Shown here in pieces: positions 9,127 through 18,445 of a stretch of DNA of 35,958 nt. The position numbers and the translations under genes were made by a program. The DNA lies in the NCBI GenBank assembly GCA_002470165.1, contig DKNF01000281.1:1-35958 (forward strand), read 5' to 3'. Under the pieces are notes generated by a model, which was given only the letters and a program-made list of their open reading frames with translations, was not told where the DNA came from and made no database searches. Position 1 is the first letter of the stretch, and each line of letters begins with the position of its first letter. Origin of the DNA: Betaproteobacteria bacterium UBA7395 (GTDB lineage Bacteria; Pseudomonadota; Gammaproteobacteria; Burkholderiales; Rhodocyclaceae).

Positions 9127-10431
9127 TCAGTCTTCCAGCCGGAATTCCGCCGATTTCGCATGTGCCGGCAGGCCCTCGCCGTGCGCCAGCGTAGACGCGA
9201 CCCGGCCCAGCGTCTGCGCGCCGGCCTTCGACACCTTGATCAGGCTGGTCCGCTTCTGGAAATCGTAGACCCCGAGCGGCGACGAGAAACGTGCCGAGCC
9301 TGAGGTCGGCAGCACGTGGTTCGGCCCGGCACAGTAATCGCCGAGCGATTCCGAGGTGTAGTGGCCGATGAAGATGGCGCCGGCGTGGTGAATCTTTTCC
9401 ACCCACGGATCGGGATTGTCGAGGGCCAGTTCAAGGTGCTCGGGCGCGACGCGGTTGGCGATGGCGATTGCCTCGTCCATGTCGCGAACCTGGATGAAGG
9501 CGCCGCGATTGGTCAACGAGGTACGGATCGTCTCCTGGCGCGGCATCGTCGGCAGCAGCTTGTCGATGCTGACCTGGACGCGTTCGATGAAAGCGGCGTC
9601 CGGGCAGATCAGGATGGATTGCGCCAGTTCGTCGTGCTCGGCCTGCGAGAACAGGTCCATCGCCACCCAGTCGGGATTGCCCGAGCCGTCCGAGACAACC
9701 AGGATTTCGGACGGACCGGCGACCATGTCGATGCCGACGATGCCGAACACGCGGCGCTTGGCCGTCGCTACGTAGGCGTTGCCCGGACCCACGATCTTGT
9801 CCACCTGCGGCACGCTCTCGGTACCGTAGGCCAGCGCCCCGACCGCCTGCGCGCCGCCGATGGTGAACACGCGATCGACACCGGCCAGGCAGGCCGCCGC
9901 CAGCACCAGCTGGTTGTGTTCGCCGCCTGGCGTCGGCACGACCATGATCAGTTCCTTGACGCCGGCGACCTTGGCCGGAATCGCGTTCATCAGCACCGAC
10001 GACGGATAGGCCGCCTTGCCGCCCGGCACATAGAGGCCGACGCGGTCGAGCGGGGTGATCATCTGGCCGAGCAGAGTGCCGTCGGCTTCGGTATAGGACC
10101 AGCCGTCGAGCTTCTGCTTCTCGTGGTAGGCACGCACACGCTGGGCGGCGACTTCGAGGGCAGCACGACGGTCGGCCGGCAAACCGGCCAGGGCCTTTTC
10201 GAGCTCGTCGGGTGACAGTTCGAGATCGGCCATCGAAACAGCCGTCAGCCGGTCGAAACGGTTGCTGTAATCGACCACGGCAGCATCGCCACGGGCCTTG
10301 ACGTCGGCGAGGATGCCGGCGACGGTACGCTCGATGCCCTCATCCGCCGCTGCCTCGAAGGCGAGCAGTTCCTTCAGCCTGGCCGCGAAATCGGCGTCGA
10401 CCGTGGACAGGCGCTTGATCGCGACAGTCAT
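9127..10431 (-). CDS. hisD: Histidinol dehydrogenase
   Basis: 434 aa. Last two oxidations of histidine synthesis (histidinol to histidine, NAD-dependent, zinc). Conserved elements are [26 protein letters not shown] (zinc-ligand Gln/His region), APEHLEL (catalytic Glu-His), [13 protein letters not shown], and the C-terminal AHGEGL. It directly follows hisG (TAA then ATG with no gap). The transcript probably ends at the terminator just beyond its stop. Confidence 0.97.
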   Translation of the reverse strand: MTVAIKRLSTVDADFAARLKELLAFEAAADEGIERTVAGILADVKARGDAAVVDYSNRFDRLTAVSMADLELSPDELEKALAGLPADRRAALEVAAQRVRAYHEKQKLDGWSYTEADGTLLGQMITPLDRVGLYVPGGKAAYPSSVLMNAIPAKVAGVKELIMVVPTPGGEHNQLVLAAACLAGVDRVFTIGGAQAVGALAYGTESVPQVDKIVGPGNAYVATAKRRVFGIVGIDMVAGPSEILVVSDGSGNPDWVAMDLFSQAEHDELAQSILICPDAAFIERVQVSIDKLLPTMPRQETIRTSLTNRGAFIQVRDMDEAIAIANRVAPEHLELALDNPDPWVEKIHHAGAIFIGHYTSESLGDYCAGPNHVLPTSGSARFSSPLGVYDFQKRTSLIKVSKAGAQTLGRVASTLAHGEGLPAHAKSAEFRLED

Positions 10432-11076
10432 TTACTTCTCCACCGCCTGGGCAAAGGCATCGATGATCGGTTGCAGGGTCTCGCGCTTGACCTTGAGTGC
10501 CGCCTGATTGACGACCAGGCGCGAGGAAATGTCCATGATGTGCTCGCAGGCGACCAGCTTGTTGGCCTTCAGCGTGCCGCCGGTCGACACCAGATCGACG
10601 ATGGCGTCGGCCAGGCCGGCCAGCGGCGCCAGTTCCATCGAACCGTAGAGCTTGATCAGGTCGACGTGCACACCCTTGGCGGCGAAATGTTCGCGCGCCG
10701 TCTTGATGTACTTGGATGCCACCTTGAGGCGGTTGCCTTGGCGCACGGCGTTCTGGTAATCGAAACCTTCGGGGATGGCGACCATCATCCGGCACTTGGC
10801 GATCTTCAGATCGAGCGGTGCGTAAAGGCCTTCACCGCCGTGCTCGATCAGCACATCCTTGCCGGCCACGCCGATATCGGCCGCGCCGTACTGGACATAG
10901 GTCGGCACGTCGGTGGCGCGAACGATGACGACGCGCACGTCCGGCTGATTGGTCTCGATGATCAGCTTGCGCGAGGTTTCCGGATTCTCGGCCGGCACGA
11001 TGCCGGCTGCGGCCAGCAGCGGAAGGGTTTCGTCGAAGATGCGGCCCTTGGACAGGGCAATAGTGATACCGGTCAC
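10432..11076 (-). CDS. hisG: ATP phosphoribosyltransferase, short form
   Basis: 214 aa. Committed step of histidine synthesis (ATP plus PRPP). It is the short HisG type: catalytic PBP-like domains with [19 protein letters not shown] and the PRPP loop [14 protein letters not shown], but no C-terminal histidine-binding domain. Short HisG needs the HisZ regulatory subunit, which is not in this window. The start is GTG ([12 protein letters not shown]) with only a weak Shine-Dalgarno. It is the first gene of the hisG-hisD pair; a leader of about 80 bases separates it from the cold-shock gene terminator. Confidence 0.96.
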   Translation of the reverse strand: MTGITIALSKGRIFDETLPLLAAAGIVPAENPETSRKLIIETNQPDVRVVIVRATDVPTYVQYGAADIGVAGKDVLIEHGGEGLYAPLDLKIAKCRMMVAIPEGFDYQNAVRQGNRLKVASKYIKTAREHFAAKGVHVDLIKLYGSMELAPLAGLADAIVDLVSTGGTLKANKLVACEHIMDISSRLVVNQAALKVKRETLQPIIDAFAQAVEK

Positions 11077-11162
11077 GGGGAGTGTCTCGTGGGTAAAGCG
11101 GTGATTTTACCGCAAAGCAGCATGGCCGCCGAAATCGCCGCCAATGGCGGCGACCCAAAAGC

Positions 11163-11187
11163 AAAAAGCCCGGCAAGCCGGGCTTTT
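11163..11187 (-). terminator. Intrinsic terminator after the cold-shock gene
   Basis: AAAAGCCCGGC pairs with GCCGGGCTTTT (11164-11187), giving a 10-11 bp stem with a tiny loop, followed on the minus strand by five T. It begins 23 bases after the cold-shock stop and separates that gene from hisG. Confidence 0.85.
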
Positions 11188-11209
11188 CGATACAGGCGTA
11201 TCCGGTAGC

Positions 11210-11416
11210 TTATTCAGCCGGGCGGATGTTGGCAGCCTGCTTGCCCTTCGGGCCATTGACGACGTCGAAGGTCACCTTCTGGTTTTCGGCCAGGGTCTTG
11301 AAACCGTTGCCTTGAATTGCAGAGAAGTGAGCGAAGAGGTCTTCACCACCTTCGGACGGAGAGATGAAACCAAAACCCTTGGAGTCGTTGAACCACTTGA
11401 CGGTACCAGTTGCCAT
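11210..11416 (-). CDS. CspA-family cold-shock RNA/DNA-binding protein
   Basis: 68 aa single OB-fold cold-shock domain. [18 protein letters not shown] contains RNP1 (KGFGFI) and DLFAHF is RNP2. It binds single-stranded nucleic acid as an RNA chaperone. A strong Shine-Dalgarno (AAGGAAG) lies 6-7 bases before the ATG. It stands alone between murA and hisG, with its own terminator and an AT-rich leader, so it is probably a monocistronic unit placed inside the murA-his series. Confidence 0.95.
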   Translation of the reverse strand: MATGTVKWFNDSKGFGFISPSEGGEDLFAHFSAIQGNGFKTLAENQKVTFDVVNGPKGKQAANIRPAE

Positions 11417-11616
11417 GAATAGCTTCCTTGGAAAATATTAAAAAAATCGAGAATCAGGACCGAGGAGCTGACAAACCGAAACCGGTGCAGGAACAACACA
11501 CTGCCTGGAAATCCCGTGTCGATGAGTATGGGGCAGACACAGAATAAAGCAAAGCATTTTTCAGACTTTTTTCAAGCTCCGGCAAAAAAATCCCGGGTTT
11601 CATGCCAAAAACAACA
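11417..11616 (-). promoter_or_regulatory. AT-rich leader/promoter region of the cold-shock gene, also murA 3' flank
   Basis: 200 bases without a gene. On the minus strand it contains T-runs at about 11437-11445 and 11583-11590, an AT-rich stretch around 11530-11580, and TTGAAA plus TTTATT elements whose spacing does not form a clean promoter. A long structured 5' leader is usual for CspA-type genes. No convincing murA terminator is visible: a small AACGG/CCGTT repeat sits at the gene end. Confidence 0.4.
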
Positions 11617-13105
<1,489 letters not shown>

Positions 13106-13111
13106 GCGGAT

Positions 13112-13864
13112 TCAGGTTCTCAGTTTCCAGCCCCGCTTGAGCAGGGCCAGGGTCAACAGGCTGGTCAGGGCAAAACAGCTGGCCACCACGGCCAGACTGT
13201 GCACCGGCGACACGTCCGAAACGCCGAAAAAGCCGTAACGGAAGCCGTCGATCATGTAAAAGACAGGATTGTAATGGGACAGTTGTTGCCAGAATGGCGG
13301 CAAAGTGTAAATCGAGTAGAAGACACCGGAGAGCATAGTCAGCGGCATGATCAAAAAGTTCTGGAAAGCGGCCAGCTGGTCGAATTTCTCGACCCAGATA
13401 CCGGCAATCATCCCCAGCGCGCCAAACAGGGCACCGCTGAGCACGGCAAAGAGCAGCACCCAGCCGGGCGCCACCACCTGCAGATCGACGAACCACACCG
13501 TGACCAGCAATACGCCGACACCGACCATGATCCCGCGCAGCATGGCGGCCAGCACGTAGGCGATGAAAAAGCTGCTGTACGGCAAGGGCGGCAGCAGGAC
13601 AAAGACGATGGAACCGGTGATCTTGGCCTGGATCAGGCTGGACGAGGAATTGGCGAAGGCGTTCTGCAGCACCTGCATCATCACCAGCCCGGGAATCAGG
13701 AAACTGGTGTAGCCGATGCCATGCACCCGCACATGATCCTCCAGCACATGACCGAAGATCATCAGGTAGAGCATGGCCGTCAGCACCGGCGCGGCCACGG
13801 TCTGGAAGGCGACCTTCCAGAAACGCAGCACTTCCTTGTAGAACAGGGTCCAGAAACCGATCAT
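13112..13864 (-). CDS. ABC-2 type transporter permease
   Basis: 250 aa, six predicted membrane helices, beginning MIGFWTLFYKEVLRFWKV. It is of the YadH-like ABC-2 family, with the NPVFYMIDGFRYGF segment near the last helices. The ATG at 13864 overlaps the stop of the ATPase gene (ATGA) and gives the family length. With the preceding ATPase it would form an exporter; the substrate is not known from the sequence. Confidence 0.9.
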   Translation of the reverse strand: MIGFWTLFYKEVLRFWKVAFQTVAAPVLTAMLYLMIFGHVLEDHVRVHGIGYTSFLIPGLVMMQVLQNAFANSSSSLIQAKITGSIVFVLLPPLPYSSFFIAYVLAAMLRGIMVGVGVLLVTVWFVDLQVVAPGWVLLFAVLSGALFGALGMIAGIWVEKFDQLAAFQNFLIMPLTMLSGVFYSIYTLPPFWQQLSHYNPVFYMIDGFRYGFFGVSDVSPVHSLAVVASCFALTSLLTLALLKRGWKLRT

Positions 13865-14580
13865 CGCTGCATCGTCCGCAGGAAAACCTCTTCCAGCGAC
13901 GCACCGGGGTGCGCAGCCATCAGGTTGACGGTACTGTCGAGGGCCAGCAACTGCCCCTGCTTCATCAGCGCGATGCGGTTGCACAGCGCTTCCGCCTCTT
14001 CGAGGTAATGCGTGGTCAGGATGATGGTGTGCCCTTCGCCGTTGAGCCGGCGAACAAATTGCCACAGCCCCTGGCGCAACTCGACATCGACGCCGGCCGT
14101 CGGCTCGTCGAGGACGATCACCGGCGGCTTGTGCACCAGCGCCTGGGCAACCAGCACACGGCGCTTCATGCCACCGGAGAGACGGCGCATGTTGGCGTCG
14201 GCCTTGCCGGTCAGGTCGAGGTGATGCAGGATTTCGTCGATCCAGTCGTCATTGCGACGGATGCCGAAGTAACCGGACTGGATGCGCAGGGTTTCGCGCA
14301 CACTGAAGAACGGATCGAAGACCAGCTCCTGCGGCACCACGCCGAGCAGACGGCGGGCCTGGCGAAAATCGCGGACGACATCGTGGCCGAGCACCCGGAT
14401 ACTGCCCGAATCCAGGCGCGCCAAGCCGGCCAGACAGGATATCAACGTCGTCTTGCCGGCCCCGTTCGGCCCGAGCAGACCGAAGAATTCACCTTGCCGA
14501 ATTTCCAGGGAAAGGCCGTCCAGCGCCCTCAGCGAGCCAAAGGTCTTGACGACATCGACGATGGAAACGGCGGGGATCAT
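13861..14580 (-). CDS. ABC transporter ATP-binding protein (ABC-2 exporter type)
   Basis: 239 aa. Walker A GPNGAGKTT (about 37-45), signature LSGGMKRR, Walker B VIVLDEPTAG and the H-loop TTHYLEEAE are intact. It resembles YadG/CcmA-type ATPases and pairs with the next gene. It follows mlaB after 9 bases, so it may be cotranscribed with the mla operon, although it has its own permease and is not an Mla component. Confidence 0.92.
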   Translation of the reverse strand: MIPAVSIVDVVKTFGSLRALDGLSLEIRQGEFFGLLGPNGAGKTTLISCLAGLARLDSGSIRVLGHDVVRDFRQARRLLGVVPQELVFDPFFSVRETLRIQSGYFGIRRNDDWIDEILHHLDLTGKADANMRRLSGGMKRRVLVAQALVHKPPVIVLDEPTAGVDVELRQGLWQFVRRLNGEGHTIILTTHYLEEAEALCNRIALMKQGQLLALDSTVNLMAAHPGASLEEVFLRTMQR

Positions 14581-14589
14581 GAGCGGCCG

Positions 14590-14871
14590 TCAGGCCAGGG
14601 GCAGAAGGTCGGAAACACCGTAGAGTTCAGCCAGCGAAGCCACCCCGGCCGGCACGCCGGCAAAGCGGATCAGCGCACCGGTCAGCGCACCATGGCGCAA
14701 CCAGCCGAGCATGACTGCCACCGCTGAGGAATCGGCGTCGCCGACCCCCGACAGATCGATGACCTGCTCACCCGGGACAATCAAGGCACGGCCCCGCTCG
14801 AGCAGCTCCCGCGCCTGATCGGTCGTCATCGCACAACCGACGCAGAGCCGGCCGTTTACGCTTTCAATCAT
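14590..14871 (-). CDS. mlaB: STAS-domain protein MlaB
   Basis: 93 aa. STAS domain: VIDLSGVGDADSSAVAVML is the conserved Asp-Ser-Ser loop region. MlaB binds the MlaF ATPase and is needed for activity of the MlaFEDB complex. The ATG at 14871 overlaps the mlaC stop by one base (TGATG). A TTG one codon earlier is possible but less likely. It is the last mla gene in the run. Confidence 0.88.
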   Translation of the reverse strand: MIESVNGRLCVGCAMTTDQARELLERGRALIVPGEQVIDLSGVGDADSSAVAVMLGWLRHGALTGALIRFAGVPAGVASLAELYGVSDLLPLA

Positions 14872-15497
14872 CAACGAGCAGTCCGGTTGTTGGCAGCAAC
14901 TTCCAGCGACTTGTTCTTGGCCGCCAGGCTGGCGATCAAACCGTCGATACCACCGTCGCGGACTTCACGGGCAAACTGCTCGCGATAGTTGGTCACCAGG
15001 CTGATGCCGGCAACGACGACATCGAAAACCTTCCACTGACCATCGGCCAGCTCCAGCCAGTAATCGATCTGCACCGACTGGGCGCCGGGCTGGACAACCT
15101 CGGAGCGGACCACGGCTTCCGTTTCACCGTCACGCATGCGGAAGGGACGGAAAACAATGCGCTGGTTGCTGTAACTGGTCAGTGCGTTGGCGTAGGTGCG
15201 CACCAGCAGCATCTTGAACTCCGACTGCAAGCGGGTTTTCTGGGCGGCACTTGCGCTACGCCAGTCACGCCCCACTGCCAGCGAGGTCATGCGCTGGAAA
15301 TTGAAATGCGGCAACACCTTGGCATCGACCAGCGCGACAATCTTCTGGATATCGCCGTTACGAATATCCTTGTCCTGGCGGACGATATCCAGGACTTCGC
15401 CCGAAACGCGCTTGACCAGGGCATCCGGCGCCTCGGTGGCATGCGCGGAAAAGGACAGCAGGGCAGCAAGAAAAATGGCGGAGAGGTGCTTGATCAT
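14871..15497 (-). CDS. mlaC: Periplasmic phospholipid shuttle MlaC (Ttg2D family)
   Basis: 208 aa with a Sec signal peptide (KHLSAIFLAALLSFSAHA). Family blocks are PHFNFQRMTSLAVGRDWR, FKMLLVRTYANAL and DYWLELADGQWKVFDVVV. It carries phospholipid between the outer-membrane MlaA and the inner-membrane MlaFEDB complex. The ATG at 15497 has a GGA 6 bases upstream. Starts at 15503 or 15521 are also in frame; the latter would overlap the mlaA stop. Confidence 0.92.
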   Translation of the reverse strand: MIKHLSAIFLAALLSFSAHATEAPDALVKRVSGEVLDIVRQDKDIRNGDIQKIVALVDAKVLPHFNFQRMTSLAVGRDWRSASAAQKTRLQSEFKMLLVRTYANALTSYSNQRIVFRPFRMRDGETEAVVRSEVVQPGAQSVQIDYWLELADGQWKVFDVVVAGISLVTNYREQFAREVRDGGIDGLIASLAAKNKSLEVAANNRTAR

Positions 15498-15513
15498 GGT
15501 CATTCCGTCGACG

Positions 15514-16233
15514 TCAGTCATCCATCCTTGGCGGGCGGCCATCGTGGATCAGGTTATTGCGCCGCTGCAGGTAAGCGTCGCGAATGTAGGCATACTTGTC
15601 GAGTGCCGCCTCGTCGATGATCTTGTCGGCCGGCAGGAGGCCGGCACGGATATCGACAAAACGAACCACCGAGGTTCCCAGACGAACCGATTCCGGACTG
15701 ATATGGGATACCGGATCGGCGAAGGAGTCGACTGCCCAACCCGCCAAGTCACGACTGGTCCGCGGCCCGATCACCGGCAGGAACAGGTAGGGGCCATCAT
15801 TGACACCCCAGACGGCAAGCGTCTGACCGAAGTCTTCGTTGAAGCGCTCCAGGCCCATTTCGCTGGCGACATCGAACAGGCCGAAAATGCCGACGGTTGA
15901 ATTGATGAACAACCGGGCAAAACCGGTGCCGGCGTCGCGGGGCTTGCCCTGCATGGCACTGTTTGCCCCGATCCAGAGTTCGCCGACATTGCCGAAGAAG
16001 TTGCCGACACTGGCTTTGACCGGCAGCGGAACACCGGCATCGTATGCCTGGGCGACCGGACGTGCAGCATATTTATCCAGCGCTTCATTCACGGAGTACA
16101 TGGTGCGATTGAAGCCCTCGTACGGATCGCGCGGATTGTCCTGCGCGCCCGCCTGCCCCGTCACGACCAGCGCCCCCCCGAGCGCCAGCAGACTTACCAG
16201 CCGCCGAATCGAACTCCCTGTCAGTTTTGTCAT
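15514..16233 (-). CDS. mlaA: Outer-membrane phospholipid protein MlaA (VacJ), without lipobox
   Basis: 239 aa. Blocks DPYEGFNRTMYSVNE, ARLFINSTVGIFGLFD, FGQTLAVWGV and YLFLPVIGPRTSRD identify MlaA. The usual protein is a lipoprotein; this one has a Sec signal ending in GQAGA-Q and no cysteine anywhere in the chain, so it cannot be acylated. The start is fixed by the ATGA overlap with mlaD. It sits inside the mla operon between mlaD and mlaC, unlike E. coli where it is elsewhere. Mature function is presumably the same. Confidence 0.95.
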   Translation of the reverse strand: MTKLTGSSIRRLVSLLALGGALVVTGQAGAQDNPRDPYEGFNRTMYSVNEALDKYAARPVAQAYDAGVPLPVKASVGNFFGNVGELWIGANSAMQGKPRDAGTGFARLFINSTVGIFGLFDVASEMGLERFNEDFGQTLAVWGVNDGPYLFLPVIGPRTSRDLAGWAVDSFADPVSHISPESVRLGTSVVRFVDIRAGLLPADKIIDEAALDKYAYIRDAYLQRRNNLIHDGRPPRMDD

Positions 16234-16700
16234 TTGCTATCCTGTCCTTCAGCTGCCTTGTTGAAGAGGAATTGGCTAATCAATTTTTCCAGAACCACGG
16301 CCGATTGGGTCATCCTGACCATCTCGCCCGCTTGCAACATCTTGTCGTCACCGCCGACATCGAACCCGATGTACTGCTCACCCAGCAAGCCGGCCGTGTA
16401 AATCGAGGCGAAAGTATCCCGCGGGAAACGGTAGCGCCCGTCAATATTCATGGTCACGACAGCCTGATAGGTCTCGGGATCGAAACGGATGTCGGCAATC
16501 CGTCCGACGAGTACGCCGGCACTGCGTACCGGGCCTCGCACTTTCAGGCCGCCGATGTTATCAAACCTGGCTTGCAGCACATAGGTTTCGGACAGGTGCG
16601 CCGCAGAAAGATTGCCGACCTTGAGCGCCAAAAACAACACTGCGGCCAGGCCGAGTGCAACGAAGAAGCCGACCCACAGGTCGAGAACGGTACGGTTCAT
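16230..16700 (-). CDS. mlaD: MCE-domain phospholipid transport protein MlaD
   Basis: 156 aa. One N-terminal membrane helix (about 8-28) followed by an MCE domain (about 38-118) with FDNIGGLKVRGPVRSAGV and the LLGEQYIGF end motif. It forms the hexameric periplasmic ring on MlaE. Start and stop overlap mlaE and mlaA by 4 bases each. Confidence 0.95.
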   Translation of the reverse strand: MNRTVLDLWVGFFVALGLAAVLFLALKVGNLSAAHLSETYVLQARFDNIGGLKVRGPVRSAGVLVGRIADIRFDPETYQAVVTMNIDGRYRFPRDTFASIYTAGLLGEQYIGFDVGGDDKMLQAGEMVRMTQSAVVLEKLISQFLFNKAAEGQDSK

Positions 16701-17491
16701 GAATTACCTCGGAACATGAACGAAGTGAGAATGAAATCCAGCGCCAGTATGGTCATCGCCGACGTTACCACAGTACGCGTGATGGCCCGCGACACGCCCT
16801 CGGCAGTCGGCGTCGAGTCGTAGCCTTCGAATACGGCAATCAACGACACGGCAAAACCGAATACCACGCTCTTGATGACGCCGTTCATGATGTCGTAGCG
16901 AAAATCGACGCTCGACTGCATCTGCGACCAGAATGCGCCGTCATCGACGCCGATGAAGACGACGCCGATCAGCCAGCCGCCGAACACCCCCATGGCCGAG
17001 AACATCGCCGCCAGCAGCGGCATCGAGATGACCCCACCCCAGAACCGCGGCGCCACCACCCGGGCAATCGGATTGACCGCCATCATGTCCATCGCCTTCA
17101 ACTGCTCGGTCGTCTTCATCAGGCCGATCTCGGCGGTGATCGACGAACCGGCGCGCGAAGCGAAGAGCAGGCCGGCAACCACCGGCCCAAGCTCGCGCAC
17201 CAGCGAGAGTGCGACCAGGATGCCCAGCGCCTCGGTCGAACCATAGCGCTGCAGCGTTTCGTACCCCTGCAAGCCCAGAACCAGACCGACGAACAATCCA
17301 GAAACGAGGATGATCAACAGGGACAGGACGCCGCTGAAGTAGATTTCGCGCAGCGTCAGCGGCAGCCGGCGGAAGGCCGTTCCCGAATGCAGCAGGATGG
17401 CGAAAAAGAAACGCGTGGCAAAACCCAGTCGCCAGATACGATCAACGACCGAACTGCCGAGACGGCGCACCAATTCAAGCGGCCCTGGCAT
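16697..17491 (-). CDS. mlaE: Phospholipid transport permease MlaE
   Basis: 264 aa, about five membrane segments. The MlaE signature region LVRELGPVVAGLLFASRAGSS and the MKTTEQLKAMDMMAVNPI block are present. The ATG at 17491 was chosen for its strong GGGAGG Shine-Dalgarno and normal length; the frame is open further upstream but overlaps mlaF. Overlaps are 17 bases with mlaF and 4 bases with mlaD. Confidence 0.95.
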   Translation of the reverse strand: MPGPLELVRRLGSSVVDRIWRLGFATRFFFAILLHSGTAFRRLPLTLREIYFSGVLSLLIILVSGLFVGLVLGLQGYETLQRYGSTEALGILVALSLVRELGPVVAGLLFASRAGSSITAEIGLMKTTEQLKAMDMMAVNPIARVVAPRFWGGVISMPLLAAMFSAMGVFGGWLIGVVFIGVDDGAFWSQMQSSVDFRYDIMNGVIKSVVFGFAVSLIAVFEGYDSTPTAEGVSRAITRTVVTSAMTILALDFILTSFMFRGNS

Positions 17492-18296
17492 GCGCCCCTC
17501 CCGGCAAGAAATCCTGGAGCACAGAGGGCGCCGGATAATCGAAATGCACCGGGCCGTCCGGCTCGGCATGGACGAACTGATGCACGAAAGGATCGGTGGA
17601 CGCGCGAATTTCGTCCGGCGTCCCCTGGGCGACAACCTTGCCGCCGTTCAGGAAATAGATGTAATCGACGATCAGCAAGGACTCCTGGATATCGTGCGTG
17701 ACCATGATCGAGGTTGCGCCCAGTGCATCGTTCAGCGTCCGGATCAGGCGCCCGATCACGCCCAGCGCAATCGGATCAAGGCCGGTGAACGGCTCGTCGT
17801 ACATGATCAGCATGGGATCCAGGGCAACGGCCCGGGCCAGAGCCACACGCCTTGCCATGCCGCCCGACAGCGATCCCGGCATCAGAGCGTGTGCACCGCG
17901 CAGACCGACCGCTTCGAGTTTCATCAGCACCAGGTCGCGAATCATTTCTTCGGACAGGTTGGTGTGCTCACGCAACGGGAAAGCCACGTTATCGAACACC
18001 GACAGGTCGGTGAACAGCGCGCCGAACTGGAAGAGCATTCCCATCCGGCGGCGCAGCCGATACAACTCGGCCTCAGACATCTTGCAGACCTGATGGCTCT
18101 CCAGGCGAACGCTACCGCCGGTTGGCTTCAACTGCCCCCCGATACAACGCAGCAAGGTGGTCTTGCCACATCCCGACCCCCCCATGATGGCAACCACCTT
18201 GCCACGCGGAATCTGCATGTTGATTCCTTGCAGCACCGGGCGCCCGTCATATTGAAAGTGCAGGTCCTGGATATCGACCAGTATGTCGTCCGTCAA
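17475..18296 (-). CDS. mlaF: Phospholipid transport ATPase MlaF
   Basis: 273 aa ABC ATPase that powers the MlaFEDB complex. Walker A GGSGCGKTT, signature LSGGMARR, Walker B LIMYDEPFTGLDP and H-loop THDIQES are present. The C-terminal extension is typical of MlaF. The start is an unusual TTG at 18296: no ATG or GTG fits near the N-terminus, and AGGGA lies 7 bases upstream. It is the first gene of the mla operon and divergent from the pilus operon. Confidence 0.94.
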   Translation of the reverse strand: MTDDILVDIQDLHFQYDGRPVLQGINMQIPRGKVVAIMGGSGCGKTTLLRCIGGQLKPTGGSVRLESHQVCKMSEAELYRLRRRMGMLFQFGALFTDLSVFDNVAFPLREHTNLSEEMIRDLVLMKLEAVGLRGAHALMPGSLSGGMARRVALARAVALDPMLIMYDEPFTGLDPIALGVIGRLIRTLNDALGATSIMVTHDIQESLLIVDYIYFLNGGKVVAQGTPDEIRASTDPFVHQFVHAEPDGPVHFDYPAPSVLQDFLPGGAHARAA

Positions 18297-18315
18297 CGCC
18301 GATTCCCTGAAAAAA

Positions 18316-18344
18316 AGACAGTCCGCATTCTATCAGAACTGTCT
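18316..18344. promoter_or_regulatory. Inverted repeat spanning the mlaF extended -10
   Basis: AGACAGT (18316-18322) and ACTGTCT (18338-18344) form 7-base inverted half-sites 15 bases apart. On the minus strand the spacer contains TGATAGAAT (18327-18335), an extended -10 pointing at mlaF and giving a leader of roughly 25-30 bases. The repeat looks like an operator; it is followed by seven T but is too close to the start site to be a normal terminator. Confidence 0.4.
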
Positions 18345-18387
18345 ATCGTCATTTCGCCTAAGACAGGCGCAAAGAGACAAAACAATG

Positions 18388-18416
18388 ATGACAAATGAAT
18401 AAATTGCATTTAGCAT
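18388..18416 (+). promoter_or_regulatory. Candidate sigma-70 promoter of the pilus operon
   Basis: ATGACA (18388-18393), a 17-base spacer and TAGCAT (18411-18416), in an AT-rich stretch 30 bases before the secretin ATG. The match is 5 of 6 at -35 and 4 of 6 at -10. No Shine-Dalgarno is seen before the secretin start. Confidence 0.4.
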
Positions 18417-18445
18417 AACGCTTTGCTTCCACTGCGCGCATCACC

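Noticed and set aside
11098..11113. GCGGT-N6-ACCGC palindrome before hisG as an operator or histidine attenuator
   Set aside because: Only a 5-bp stem, no His-codon leader peptide nearby, and the TAAAAT within it lacks a -35. Too weak to call.
11136..11152. CGCCGCC-AAT-GGCGGCG hairpin upstream of hisG
   Set aside because: Good 7-bp stem but no T-run on either side and next to a much better terminator; no role can be assigned.
18316..18344. AGACAGT/ACTGTCT repeat followed by seven T read as a terminator on the minus strand
   Set aside because: No gene lies upstream on that strand and the loop contains the likely -10 of mlaF; an operator fits better.
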